Below, piece by piece: positions 1-5,678 of a stretch of 5,678 nt of DNA (position 1 is the first letter of the stretch; each line of letters begins with the position of its first letter). The DNA comes from Spirochaetaceae bacterium (GTDB taxonomy: Bacteria; Spirochaetota; Spirochaetia; SZUA-6; RPPD01), in the NCBI GenBank assembly GCA_003818675.1, contig RPPD01000167.1:1-5678 (forward strand), read 5' to 3'. The notes under the pieces were generated by a model. It had not been told where the DNA came from. It worked only from the letters and a program-made list of their open reading frames with translations, and did not search any database. The position numbers and the translations under genes were made by a program.

Positions 1-681
1 CTGCTCGAGGAAATAGTACTTGAGAGAATAGACGAGATTCTCCACGATTTTAGGGAAAAGAACCCGAGCGAAGCGCTTGCAGTGGCGGAGGAATTCCGTC
101 TGGATGTCGCCTGCTATGTGCTAAACCGAATAGACGCGGTTTACGTTGTTTCAGGCAGGGGCCTCGCCTATATGGACATAGATTACCTGGAGAAATTGCA
201 GCGTGATGCTGACCTGATCACGCTTATCCACCAGGGCATCAAGCGGGTGCTCACGATCCAGCGGCCTTATTACACACAAAAGAGGGAAACTCCGGAAACG
301 CGTGAGGGCCTTTTTTTCAATCTGCCCATCATTCGAGGCAGGATTTTTAACAGCTTGAATTTCGCCCCTGTCTTTGAAATTGATGTCAAGCTGTTACACC
401 AGAATGAAAACGTGACAATGATTGAGCCTAATTGGCAGAATCCTTATACTATTGTCGAGAACACGGCAGGCAACTACTATTTCTGGCCCAAGCCTGTTAC
501 CGCAGAAAAAACTGGAGTCCTTAAATCATTCGAGTTTGAGATTGTCATTGAAAGCGGGCAGTTTGAAAAACTTAATCATTTTTTTTCCATACCCGTGACA
601 TCCGAGAGCGGGATGCTTGATTATTTCAGGATTAACAAGATTCTCAATTTAAAGGACATCTACCTGGTCCCCAGGGAATAG
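1..681 (+). CDS. ComFB-family protein with long C-terminal extension (5' partial)
   Basis: The frame is open from base 1, so the true start lies upstream; the GTG at 82 falls inside the conserved domain and is not a credible start. 226 residues are visible before the TAG at 679-681. Visible residues 1-91 read as a ComFB domain: an acidic helix (ERIDEIL), then RLDVACYVLNRI at 33-44, YVVSGRGLAY at 48-57, and a final helix ending near QRPYY at 87-91. ComFB was named from the Bacillus comF operon; ComFB-domain proteins in cyanobacteria and elsewhere are reported to bind cyclic di-nucleotides, so a signalling role is possible. Stand-alone ComFB proteins are about 100 residues. Here residues ~95-226 form an aromatic, beta-rich extension (GRIFN, NPYTIV, YYFWP, HFFSIP) that I do not recognise. 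No signal peptide or membrane segment is visible in the part present, so it is probably cytoplasmic. It converges on the ylxP-like gene. Family call fairly secure; function of the extension unknown. Confidence 0.8.
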   Translation: MLEEIVLERIDEILHDFREKNPSEALAVAEEFRLDVACYVLNRIDAVYVVSGRGLAYMDIDYLEKLQRDADLITLIHQGIKRVLTIQRPYYTQKRETPETREGLFFNLPIIRGRIFNSLNFAPVFEIDVKLLHQNENVTMIEPNWQNPYTIVENTAGNYYFWPKPVTAEKTGVLKSFEFEIVIESGQFEKLNHFFSIPVTSESGMLDYFRINKILNLKDIYLVPRE

Positions 682-699
682 CGTGCATTTGGGGTCACC

Positions 700-990
700 C
701 TATTCGTATTGTTCAGAGAAAACCTTGACATCCATGATTCTCCCTGCAATATTGCCCTCGGCAAAGGCTATGGCCTTTTGGAGCACTGATTCGCCAAATT
801 GCCGCGAGTTGGAAACTATGGCTGCGCCCAAATGCGCAAATGTGAGGGAATCCTGCATATTCACTTCTGCAACTGAAAGCCTGAATTTATTGATGAGTCT
901 TTCCTTGAGCGACAGGATCTCCCGGCGCTTGTCTTTAAGCGAAGAGCATTCAGGCAGTTCTATTATTATTTGCAGGATGGAGATGACCAT
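700..990 (-). CDS. ylxP: DUF503 / YlxP-family protein
   Basis: A complete 96-residue protein, the usual length for the DUF503 (YlxP) family. Family hallmarks are visible: an MVISILQI start (the family typically begins MVIG-L-I), SSLKDKRREI at 16-25 (family pattern H/S-S-L-K-E-K-R), FRLSVAEV at 36-43, Q46D47 followed by a small-residue stretch and AAIVSN at 56-61, then SVLQKAIAF and a final beta strand (IMDVKVFSE). It is a small cytoplasmic alpha/beta protein of uncertain biochemical role; in many bacteria it is encoded beside infB and rbfA, which suggests a link to translation or ribosome maturation. Here neither neighbour is such a gene, so it stands apart from that operon. The ATG at 990 fits the conserved N-terminus exactly, although the bases before it (CTGGGCAAAAT) give only a weak Shine-Dalgarno match. 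It ends 18 bp from the convergent comFB-like stop. The symbol is by family resemblance. Confidence 0.9.
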   Translation of the reverse strand: MVISILQIIIELPECSSLKDKRREILSLKERLINKFRLSVAEVNMQDSLTFAHLGAAIVSNSRQFGESVLQKAIAFAEGNIAGRIMDVKVFSEQYE

Positions 991-1128
991 ATTTTGCCCA
1001 GAATGGCAGATTTGCGCGTTTAAGGCAATAGAAAATGGCCATATTCCATGCTACAATAGATGTATAAAGTCGATAATCAGGGAAAGCCGCAATAGCAGGT
1101 ATCCTGGCGGCATTTTTTTTGTATTTAT
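991..1128. promoter_or_regulatory. Divergent intergenic region with candidate promoters
   Basis: This 138-bp stretch separates the divergent ylxP-like and SprA-like genes and must hold the ylxP promoter, and probably that of the large gene. On the plus strand TACAAT at 1052-1057 and GATAAT at 1072-1077 each match the -10 consensus at five of six bases, but I find no convincing -35 box at 16-18 bp. A start from the second would put the 5' end near 1084, right at the hairpin described separately. On the minus strand only weak boxes are seen, for example TATTGT (complement of 1053-1058). An 8-bp palindrome ATGGCCAT lies at 1035-1042. I see no open frame here that is credibly coding. Confidence 0.3.
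1086..1120 (+). terminator. Intrinsic-terminator-like hairpin with T8 tract
   Basis: GCCGC (1086-1090) pairs with GCGGC (1107-1111), and CAGG (1096-1099) pairs with CCTG (1103-1106) around a TAT loop. This gives nine mostly G:C pairs with a five-base bulge (AATAG) on the 5' side. After one A comes a run of eight T (1113-1120). The order stem then T-run is that of a plus-strand rho-independent terminator; on the minus strand the stem is followed by only three T. It could end plus-strand transcription reading through from the comFB-like gene, or act as a leader attenuator for the large gene, whose ATG begins only eight bases after the T-run. No energy calculation was done. Confidence 0.5.
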
Positions 1129-4100
1129 ATGAAAATGCGTCAAGTACTCATCAGTCTGACTATCTCATTTTCAGCAGCGCTGACTGTGCTTGGCGCCCAG
1201 GCGTACGGCCAGGAAATTCCGCACTCTCCTGCCAAGGTTGATCCTGTTTCGCTTTTTGATGCGAAAATCGGCGACCAGGATCTTGAGCTGCTTCTTGCAG
1301 GCTCCTGGCGCGCTACAACCGGATTTGGCACTGGAATACAGTTTGGCCCGGGGGATACTGTTTTATTTCCCGGTGCGTTTCCCTCCTTCGCGCCGGGCTT
1401 TTTCTTTGAGCAGGTTCCTGATCTCACATTCTCTGTCTGGTTCGCGAAGAGGTATTTCCTTGAGGTCACGGTGTTATCACAGGCAGAAGACAACACCATA
1501 CTTCTTGGATACCAGGGTCTTCCAGGCGAGTTTGTACAGCGCGTACTTATTGGCAACAAGGACACCAGGATTGGTGCCTATGATTTTATAGATGTCCCAT
1601 CCCAGAGTACTTCCTCTATCGCGGCAAGCGGGCTCTTCTCATCCGGATTTTCCACGCACGAACTTCTGATCAGGTATGATTCCACGAGGGAGGAGCGCAA
1701 GGTCTTCGCAGGGACGGATGAGGTTGCAGAGCTTAGGCAAAGCCCCGTGAAGTATCTCCGGGGCAGGTACTTCATGCTGCCAGACCAGAATGTGGAAAAT
1801 CTCAGCGTTTATCTTGAGGATAAAAACGGCCAATACACTGATGCATCCGGCCGCCATTTCAGAAAGGCAAACCTGCAGGAGATTGCGCAGGATACCGCGA
1901 ACGGATTTCTCCATATTTTGATAGAGCACAAGGGAAGGATCGCACTGCACTACACTGTCGGCGCGAATACAGTGGGAGATGCAGCCCTGGGGACGAATGC
2001 TCTTCCTGGTGTGGCCGGCGGATATATTGATGCTGATGCTGCAGGTACAGACTTTGATTTTGGCCAGACCTGGCTCGGTGACAGCATGGCAGCCAGGCAG
2101 CTGACAATCGATTCCCGGACTTGTCTGCTGCTATATGAACCCGGCGCGTTTTCACCATTCGAGATGCTCTCGGTCTATGACCTCGGCACAACTGCACCCG
2201 AGGACATTTCACGGGTGCGCATGAAGACAATTCCTGTTGGAGCCCCACAGAGCAGCTACACACTGCCGGATCCGGTGTATTTCCGCGTGGACCCTGGCCG
2301 CAGGTTTTTTATTGCGTACGCTGATGCGGCTGCCCTGCGCAGCAACTTCCGCAACCATTACCCGTTCCCGGACACCCTCCACCAGCTCTATGGGCCGCAA
2401 CGGGATCACATACCATCTTATTTTGAATATGAGGTTCTCTCGCAGGCACCCGCGGGCGCAACATCATTTGTTCTCGCGGTCAATACCATTCCAGGCTCTG
2501 TCAGGGTGAAAAGAAACGGTGTTGAAGAGACGCGTTTTACAGTGGACTATGCGTCAGGTGTAATCCAGTTCCTGGCCCCGATCTTTCCATATGACAGGAT
2601 AGAGGTTATCTATCGCACAAATGGCGCGGAGAAAAACTCAGGCGACCTGCTCTTCGCATGGGGAAACAGGTTCCCTTGGAACAGCATGGCGCAGGCTGAC
2701 CTGGGACTGGGCGTGCGATGGAATGTTCTGCCTGGCGCGTTTACTGAAGAGGCATATGACAAAACTGGTGCGGTGGTCCTTTCCGCAAGTCTCTATGGCG
2801 GGAATGACATTTTTTCCTACCGTCTTGCGGGCGCAGTCTCCTATTCAAATCCCGACACTACGGGCATCATGCGGCTTGCGGGCATGGAGGGCCAGGGGCT
2901 AGTGCTTGAGCCTGATGAGGATTTGGCGTATCCATCAGCTGTTCCATCTGCGATAGCCGGATTGACTCCACTTAACCGCGGCAGAATTTTGTACAGGGAC
3001 TACAGGGAGTATGACTCCTTTGGAGGATTCACACTCATGCCATATGACTGGACCCCGCCTTCCGGTCAGATATGGGCCTATGTGACAGGCTCCAAACCAG
3101 GGCCGTATACTGTTTCCGGTGCTTCGTCCGGGAGCAGGGGCGAAAGCCTGGTTATGGACTTCCAGTTTGATGCGGCAGGAGAGTGGGCAGGTTTCCAGTT
3201 TCCATTTTCATACAAAAACGGGACAACAGATCTTTCAAACATCCGTTCGGTCATCACATCGCTTAGGGCTGTGGGGCTTACGGACACGGTTGATGTCTAT
3301 ATACAGATAGGCGCGCTTGACGAGGATGTGGATGGCGATGGCTCGCTTGATACCGAGCACTCCCAGCTTTCGCAGGGTTTTCTCTTTGACGACTCCGCCA
3401 TGGGTGCAAGCCTTTACGTTGGCGGCGGCCCCAGGAACGAGGGGAATAACCTGCTGAATACCGAGGATATTGATGGCAATGGATTTCTGGATGAAGAAGA
3501 TGATGCATTTGTATACACGGGTACAGCCATCCCGTTTGCAGCAGGGGACACGGCATGGGGAAATCGCACGGATGTACTCTCACTCGGGGAGCAGGAAGCG
3601 CTGAAGCGCGTCAGGGCGATAAGAATAGTCGTCGTGAACACAGGCGCTGGAGCGTCTAACGGAAGGTTGTTGTTGGATAAGCTCACTCTCGCTGGTACAA
3701 CCGTATACGGCGGGGTCACGTCCGGCACAGGCACGCTCGATATCAGAGAGATTCGTGAATCCATGACTATATTGACCCCGCCGCCGGAATCCCTTGAAGC
3801 GGCATTCTCCGAAGTAGAAGACGTTTTTCATTCTTCGGGCGATAACCAGGAAGTCCTTGAACTCACCTGGAGCGGCGGACTGATGAACTGGGAAGTGAAA
3901 AAAATCCTGGGCGATGGTGTACAGGGGATCAATTACCGCCGCCTGGTTTTCTATGCCTACTTGCCCGCAGCAACAGGACAACCATTTGTAGTGGAGCTTC
4001 AGGATTTGAACGGAAATGGAATTACAGCGACCATTAATGATGGCAGCATCCCCGTGGGCGCCTGGCAGAGGTTGGAGATAGATCTGGAGGACAGACTTGT

Positions 4101-5678
4101 CTGGATAAATAATGCATCGGTTCCCGCCACAGTGACCCGTGATTCAAAATATGGTTCACTGATTGTGTTCTCCGCATCCATGGCAAACACAGCTGCAGGG
4201 GCGCTTCTGCTGGACGAGATACACCTCACTGAGCCTGAGGGCCGTCTGGGTGCGGCCATGCTTGGCACAGCCATGCTTGATTTTAAAGGACCACTTGTGT
4301 TGATTGGTGAAGTGCCTGCCATCAAGGATTTCTCCCTGAAGGAGGAAGTAACAGTCCGCAGCGAGGGATTTTCCACGCTGTATTCAAGGCCGCAGGATGA
4401 AACAGGCATGCGTTCAGATTCAAGTGCGGGAGTCGGATTGTTTTTCATGCGCCTTACAGGACAGCTTTCTGCAATTTCAAGCGGCAGCCAGTGGACCTTT
4501 GACGGTGGGCACAAGCTCCTCATCCCGGATGTCGCTTTTCCTGTTGTTTTTACAGACCAGTTCTCGCTTCAGAGCAGGGCAACAGGCATGCAGTGGTCGA
4601 GGTCCAATACAATAATATTTACACTGGACAAATTGGTCCAGCTTGATCTCGCATCAGCCTCAAATCTTTCAAGCCTGTTGCTCACGCAGTCATGGAAGGG
4701 CGGCCTTTCCATATCTGCGCTTGCCCCGTATAATCTTGTTCTGCAGACTGCCATAGATTCATCGCAGGACGATTATGCATTTGATGACACATGGTATCTG
4801 GATGCCTGGGTTTCTGGTTTTTCATTCCTGCTGCCGGTTTCTGGCGGCAGCCCTGTACAAAGGAGCTGGAACACAAGCCTGCAGCAAAAGCTTGGCACCA
4901 CGCCAGTGGGCGTTTCGCTTTCCCTGTATTCCGGGTTCAAGAGCTACAACATCCAGGCTGCTTCACGGACACAGGCTGACAACATCAGCTCTGTCCTGTC
5001 TGTTCCGGTAAAGCTTGGCCCTGTAACCATTGAAGCCTCCTACAAGCGGAATCTTGTTGTGGAGGATTTTGTTGCCGAGCATGGGGATCTGGTGCAGGAT
5101 GCCAGTCTGCACTGGAGCAGATGGGGTCAGCATGTTTATTTCTACGCATCTGTCCCGATATATGAAATCTTTTCAGACGAAATGGAAAAGACTTTCAGGG
5201 ATCAAGCCGGTCCCTTTCACAGAACGAGTTACTTGCCTGAAATATCGCTTTCAATGATGCGGACCTTTGGGTCAACGCCATGGGATCTTCTTGCACCTTC
5301 AAAGCTCACCATGTCATACGGCCGTGAAAATGTGATGGAAGACCTTCTCTACAATGCCTTTGAAAAGGTGTCCGCCTCGGTTCTCTGGAATGCTTTGAAT
5401 GTGTTTGGCAATTCAAGTACATCCAGGCTCATTCCATGGTATGATATCGACAGCTTCGCTACATCGGTCAACATGGTATGGAAGCTTCGCGAGGACAGGG
5501 TTCTTGATGCCTTTCTTTTCTCCCTCGAGGGACTCTATACCTTTGAAAACCGCTCTGGCTTGTTATTTTCCGCCAGGAATTTTTTCAGTTTGGAAAACTC
5601 GGAGTCCATGGAATTGCAAAACAGGACCACCCTGGATTTTACATGGAAAGTAGTGCCTGAAAATGGGATTGCCCTGCC
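1129..5678 (+). CDS. SprA/Sov-like giant outer-membrane protein (3' partial)
   Basis: An uninterrupted frame of 1516 codons runs off the right edge. The ATG at 1129 is chosen because it gives a good Sec signal peptide: K2/R4, a hydrophobic core at 6-22, and an AQA (23-25) cleavage site. An in-frame TAG at 1093 blocks extension, and no Shine-Dalgarno is apparent. Only one cysteine (C332) was found, as is usual for envelope proteins. Domains in order: SprA_N-like beta region (~40-235), less conserved beta region (~235-430), strand module FTVDYASGVIQF (470-481), GMEG (585-588), NRGRILY (616-622), GPYT (658-661), IGALDEDVDGDG (727-738), EDIDGNGFLD (779-788), VRAIRIVVVN (828-837), LDIREI (870-875) then PPPE, INYRRLVFYAY (934-944), LLLDEIHLTEPEGRLGAAM (1026-1044), then barrel-like strands to the edge. 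From memory these match, in the same order, SprA motifs such as GPYN, SEDVLKDGR, EDLNRDN, IRFMRM, VNIEEN, YKRLKMF, VNELRL and GWAA. SprA is a roughly 2400-residue, 36-strand translocon of the type IX secretion system. Overall identity looks low and no partner genes are visible, so 'SprA-like, function unproven' is the fair call. Confidence 0.75.
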   Translation, partial: MKMRQVLISLTISFSAALTVLGAQAYGQEIPHSPAKVDPVSLFDAKIGDQDLELLLAGSWRATTGFGTGIQFGPGDTVLFPGAFPSFAPGFFFEQVPDLTFSVWFAKRYFLEVTVLSQAEDNTILLGYQGLPGEFVQRVLIGNKDTRIGAYDFIDVPSQSTSSIAASGLFSSGFSTHELLIRYDSTREERKVFAGTDEVAELRQSPVKYLRGRYFMLPDQNVENLSVYLEDKNGQYTDASGRHFRKANLQEIAQDTANGFLHILIEHKGRIALHYTVGANTVGDAALGTNALPGVAGGYIDADAAGTDFDFGQTWLGDSMAARQLTIDSRTCLLLYEPGAFSPFEMLSVYDLGTTAPEDISRVRMKTIPVGAPQSSYTLPDPVYFRVDPGRRFFIAYADAAALRSNFRNHYPFPDTLHQLYGPQRDHIPSYFEYEVLSQAPAGATSFVLAVNTIPGSVRVKRNGVEETRFTVDYASGVIQFLAPIFPYDRIEVIYRTNGAEKNSGDLLFAWGNRFPWNSMAQADLGLGVRWNVLPGAFTEEAYDKTGAVVLSASLYGGNDIFSYRLAGAVSYSNPDTTGIMRLAGMEGQGLVLEPDEDLAYPSAVPSAIAGLTPLNRGRILYRDYREYDSFGGFTLMPYDWTPPSGQIWAYVTGSKPGPYTVSGASSGSRGESLVMDFQFDAAGEWAGFQFPFSYKNGTTDLSNIRSVITSLRAVGLTDTVDVYIQIGALDEDVDGDGSLDTEHSQLSQGFLFDDSAMGASLYVGGGPRNEGNNLLNTEDIDGNGFLDEEDDAFVYTGTAIPFAAGDTAWGNRTDVLSLGEQEALKRVRAIRIVVVNTGAGASNGRLLLDKLTLAGTTVYGGVTSGTGTLDIREIRESMTILTPPPESLEAAFSEVEDVFHSSGDNQEVLELTWSGGLMNWEVKKILGDGVQGINYRRLVFYAYLPAATGQPFVVELQDLNGNGITATINDGSIPVGAWQRLEIDLEDRLVWINNASVPATVTRDSKYGSLIVFSASMANTAAGALLLDEIHLTEPEGRLGAAMLGTAMLDFKGPLVLIGEVPAIKDFSLKEEVTVRSEGFSTLYSRPQDETGMRSDSSAGVGLFFMRLTGQLSAISSGSQWTFDGGHKLLIPDVAFPVVFTDQFSLQSRATGMQWSRSNTIIFTLDKLVQLDLASASNLSSLLLTQSWKGGLSISALAPYNLVLQTAIDSSQDDYAFDDTWYLDAWVSGFSFLLPVSGGSPVQRSWNTSLQQKLGTTPVGVSLSLYSGFKSYNIQAASRTQADNISSVLSVPVKLGPVTIEASYKRNLVVEDFVAEHGDLVQDASLHWSRWGQHVYFYASVPIYEIFSDEMEKTFRDQAGPFHRTSYLPEISLSMMRTFGSTPWDLLAPSKLTMSYGRENVMEDLLYNAFEKVSASVLWNALNVFGNSSTSRLIPWYDIDSFATSVNMVWKLREDRVLDAFLFSLEGLYTFENRSGLLFSARNFFSLENSESMELQNRTTLDFTWKVVPENGIAL
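1246..1824 (+). other. SprA_N-like region of the large protein
   Basis: Residues ~40-232 are dense in short beta strands. The stretch LLGYQG (125-130), VLIGNKDTRIG (139-149), VPSQ (156-159), AASGLF (165-170), ELLIRYDS (178-185), KVFAG (191-195), YLRGRYFMLPD (209-219) and LSVYLED (225-231) follows the order I recall for the SprA_N family: YEGKEDEI, an EAGNVS strand, a serine-rich turn with LFGIK, a long strand, a gene-variable hairpin, the DANRHFFL block, and a final VWVTN strand. In SprA this part precedes and packs against the barrel on the periplasmic side. The individual identities are few, so the case rests on order and spacing. Confidence 0.55.
3319..3501 (+). other. Paired DxDG calcium-binding-like loops in the large protein
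   Basis: Two acidic loops resembling EF-hand or dockerin loops lie about 50 residues apart. The first is D731, D733, D735, D737, G738, D741, E743. The second is a full 12-position match: D780, D782, N784, G785, L787, D788, D791. A weaker third copy (D959, N961, N963, G964) lies at 4003-4038. They occupy the places where SprA carries its SEDVLKDGR and EDLNRDN motifs, which are similarly acidic. Calcium binding is inferred from the pattern only. Confidence 0.5.
3841..4242 (+). other. Jelly-roll-like beta-sandwich module in the large protein
   Basis: Residues ~905-1038 look like one beta-sandwich of the carbohydrate-binding-module type: an opening strand VLELTW (909-914), INYRRLVFYAY (934-944) as a central strand, WQRLEIDLED (979-988), the typical 'W-x-x-x-x-x-x-L' strand of such folds, and a closing LLLDEIHL (1026-1033). 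A shorter module just upstream (~790-862) closes in the same way with LLLDKLTLAG (847-856) after VRAIRIVVVN. The repeated LLLD ending suggests two related domains. Sugar binding is not implied: SprA carries comparable sandwich domains in its cap and periplasmic parts. Confidence 0.45.
4252..5678 (+). other. Outer-membrane beta-barrel-like half of the large protein (partial)
   Basis: From about residue 1042 onward the sequence changes to a long run of alternating polar and hydrophobic strands of 9-14 residues joined by turns rich in G, N, D and S, with aromatic residues near strand ends; a clear example is VGVSLSLYSGF followed by VPVKLGPVTIEASYKRN (~1260-1308). No transmembrane helix is seen. 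KLLIPDVAFPV (1129-1139) stands where SprA has its 'PEKWGIKLP' strand that opens the barrel. About 475 residues are present, fewer than a 36-strand barrel needs, so the remainder should lie beyond the window. Confidence 0.55.

Noticed and set aside
82..84. GTG at 82 as start of the ComFB-like gene
   Set aside because: The same frame is open to base 1 and the upstream residues form the first helix of the ComFB domain, so the start lies outside the window.
663..675. CCTGG-TCC-CCAGG hairpin as a shared convergent terminator
   Set aside because: Only five pairs, inside the comFB-like coding end, with no T-run on either strand.
683..1132. 149-codon plus-strand open frame over the ylxP region
   Set aside because: It lies antisense to the clearly conserved DUF503 gene and resembles no family I know; it also overlaps the hairpin and the start of the large gene.
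3999..4523. 174-codon minus-strand open frame
   Set aside because: It is the complement of the large gene; its serine- and proline-rich composition is what antisense reading of this coding sequence gives, and it has no recognisable motif.
1140..5653. Many other open frames of 60-140 codons on both strands
   Set aside because: All sit inside the 1516-codon frame starting at 1129, which has a signal peptide, no stop and family-like motifs; the shorter ones are shadows.
1129..5678. Reading the large protein as an adhesin or glycosidase because of jelly-roll and DxDG motifs
   Set aside because: No catalytic motif is visible, and the order of many motifs fits SprA better than a carbohydrate-active enzyme; the modules are explained by SprA-like architecture.
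1129..5678. A complete type IX secretion or gliding locus
   Set aside because: No PorV-, Gld- or other Spr-like gene is present in the window; only the single SprA-like gene can be supported.

Overview
The window holds three genes: the 3' end of a ComFB-family gene (+), a complete small DUF503/YlxP-family gene (-), and the first 1516 codons of a very large exported protein (+) that runs off the right edge and fills about 80% of the sequence. Base composition is near balanced. No rRNA, tRNA, insertion sequence, CRISPR array or long repeat was seen. A ComFB protein with a long C-terminal extension, a stand-alone ylxP and a large signal-peptide-bearing, barrel-like protein point to a diderm bacterium. 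I favour the Spirochaetota (Treponema/Spirochaeta-like), but that rests on general familiarity, not on a search; Fibrobacterota, Gemmatimonadota or a related phylum remain possible.

Layout. Positions 1-681: ComFB-like protein, open at its left end, with a ComFB domain followed by about 130 unassigned residues. Positions 682-699: an 18-bp convergent gap with no good terminator. Positions 700-990: ylxP-like gene on the minus strand. Positions 991-1128: a divergent intergenic region containing a terminator-like hairpin plus T8 tract that ends only 8 bases before the next start codon. Positions 1129 to the edge: the large protein.

The main result is the large protein. It has a signal peptide, only one cysteine in 1516 residues, long beta-rich modules and a C-terminal half resembling an outer-membrane barrel. 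Many short motifs appear in the same order as in SprA/Sov, the giant outer-membrane translocon of the Bacteroidota type IX secretion and gliding system, although overall conservation looks low. I read it as a divergent SprA-like protein. No other type IX component lies in the window, so secretion by that route is not shown. The match was made from memory of the SprA consensus and needs a profile or structure comparison.

The three genes have no evident shared pathway. ComFB proteins are reported cyclic-dinucleotide receptors, YlxP sits near translation and ribosome-maturation genes in many bacteria, and the large protein acts in the envelope. Their arrangement (convergent, then divergent) suggests separate transcription units, with possible antisense read-through from comFB across ylxP.
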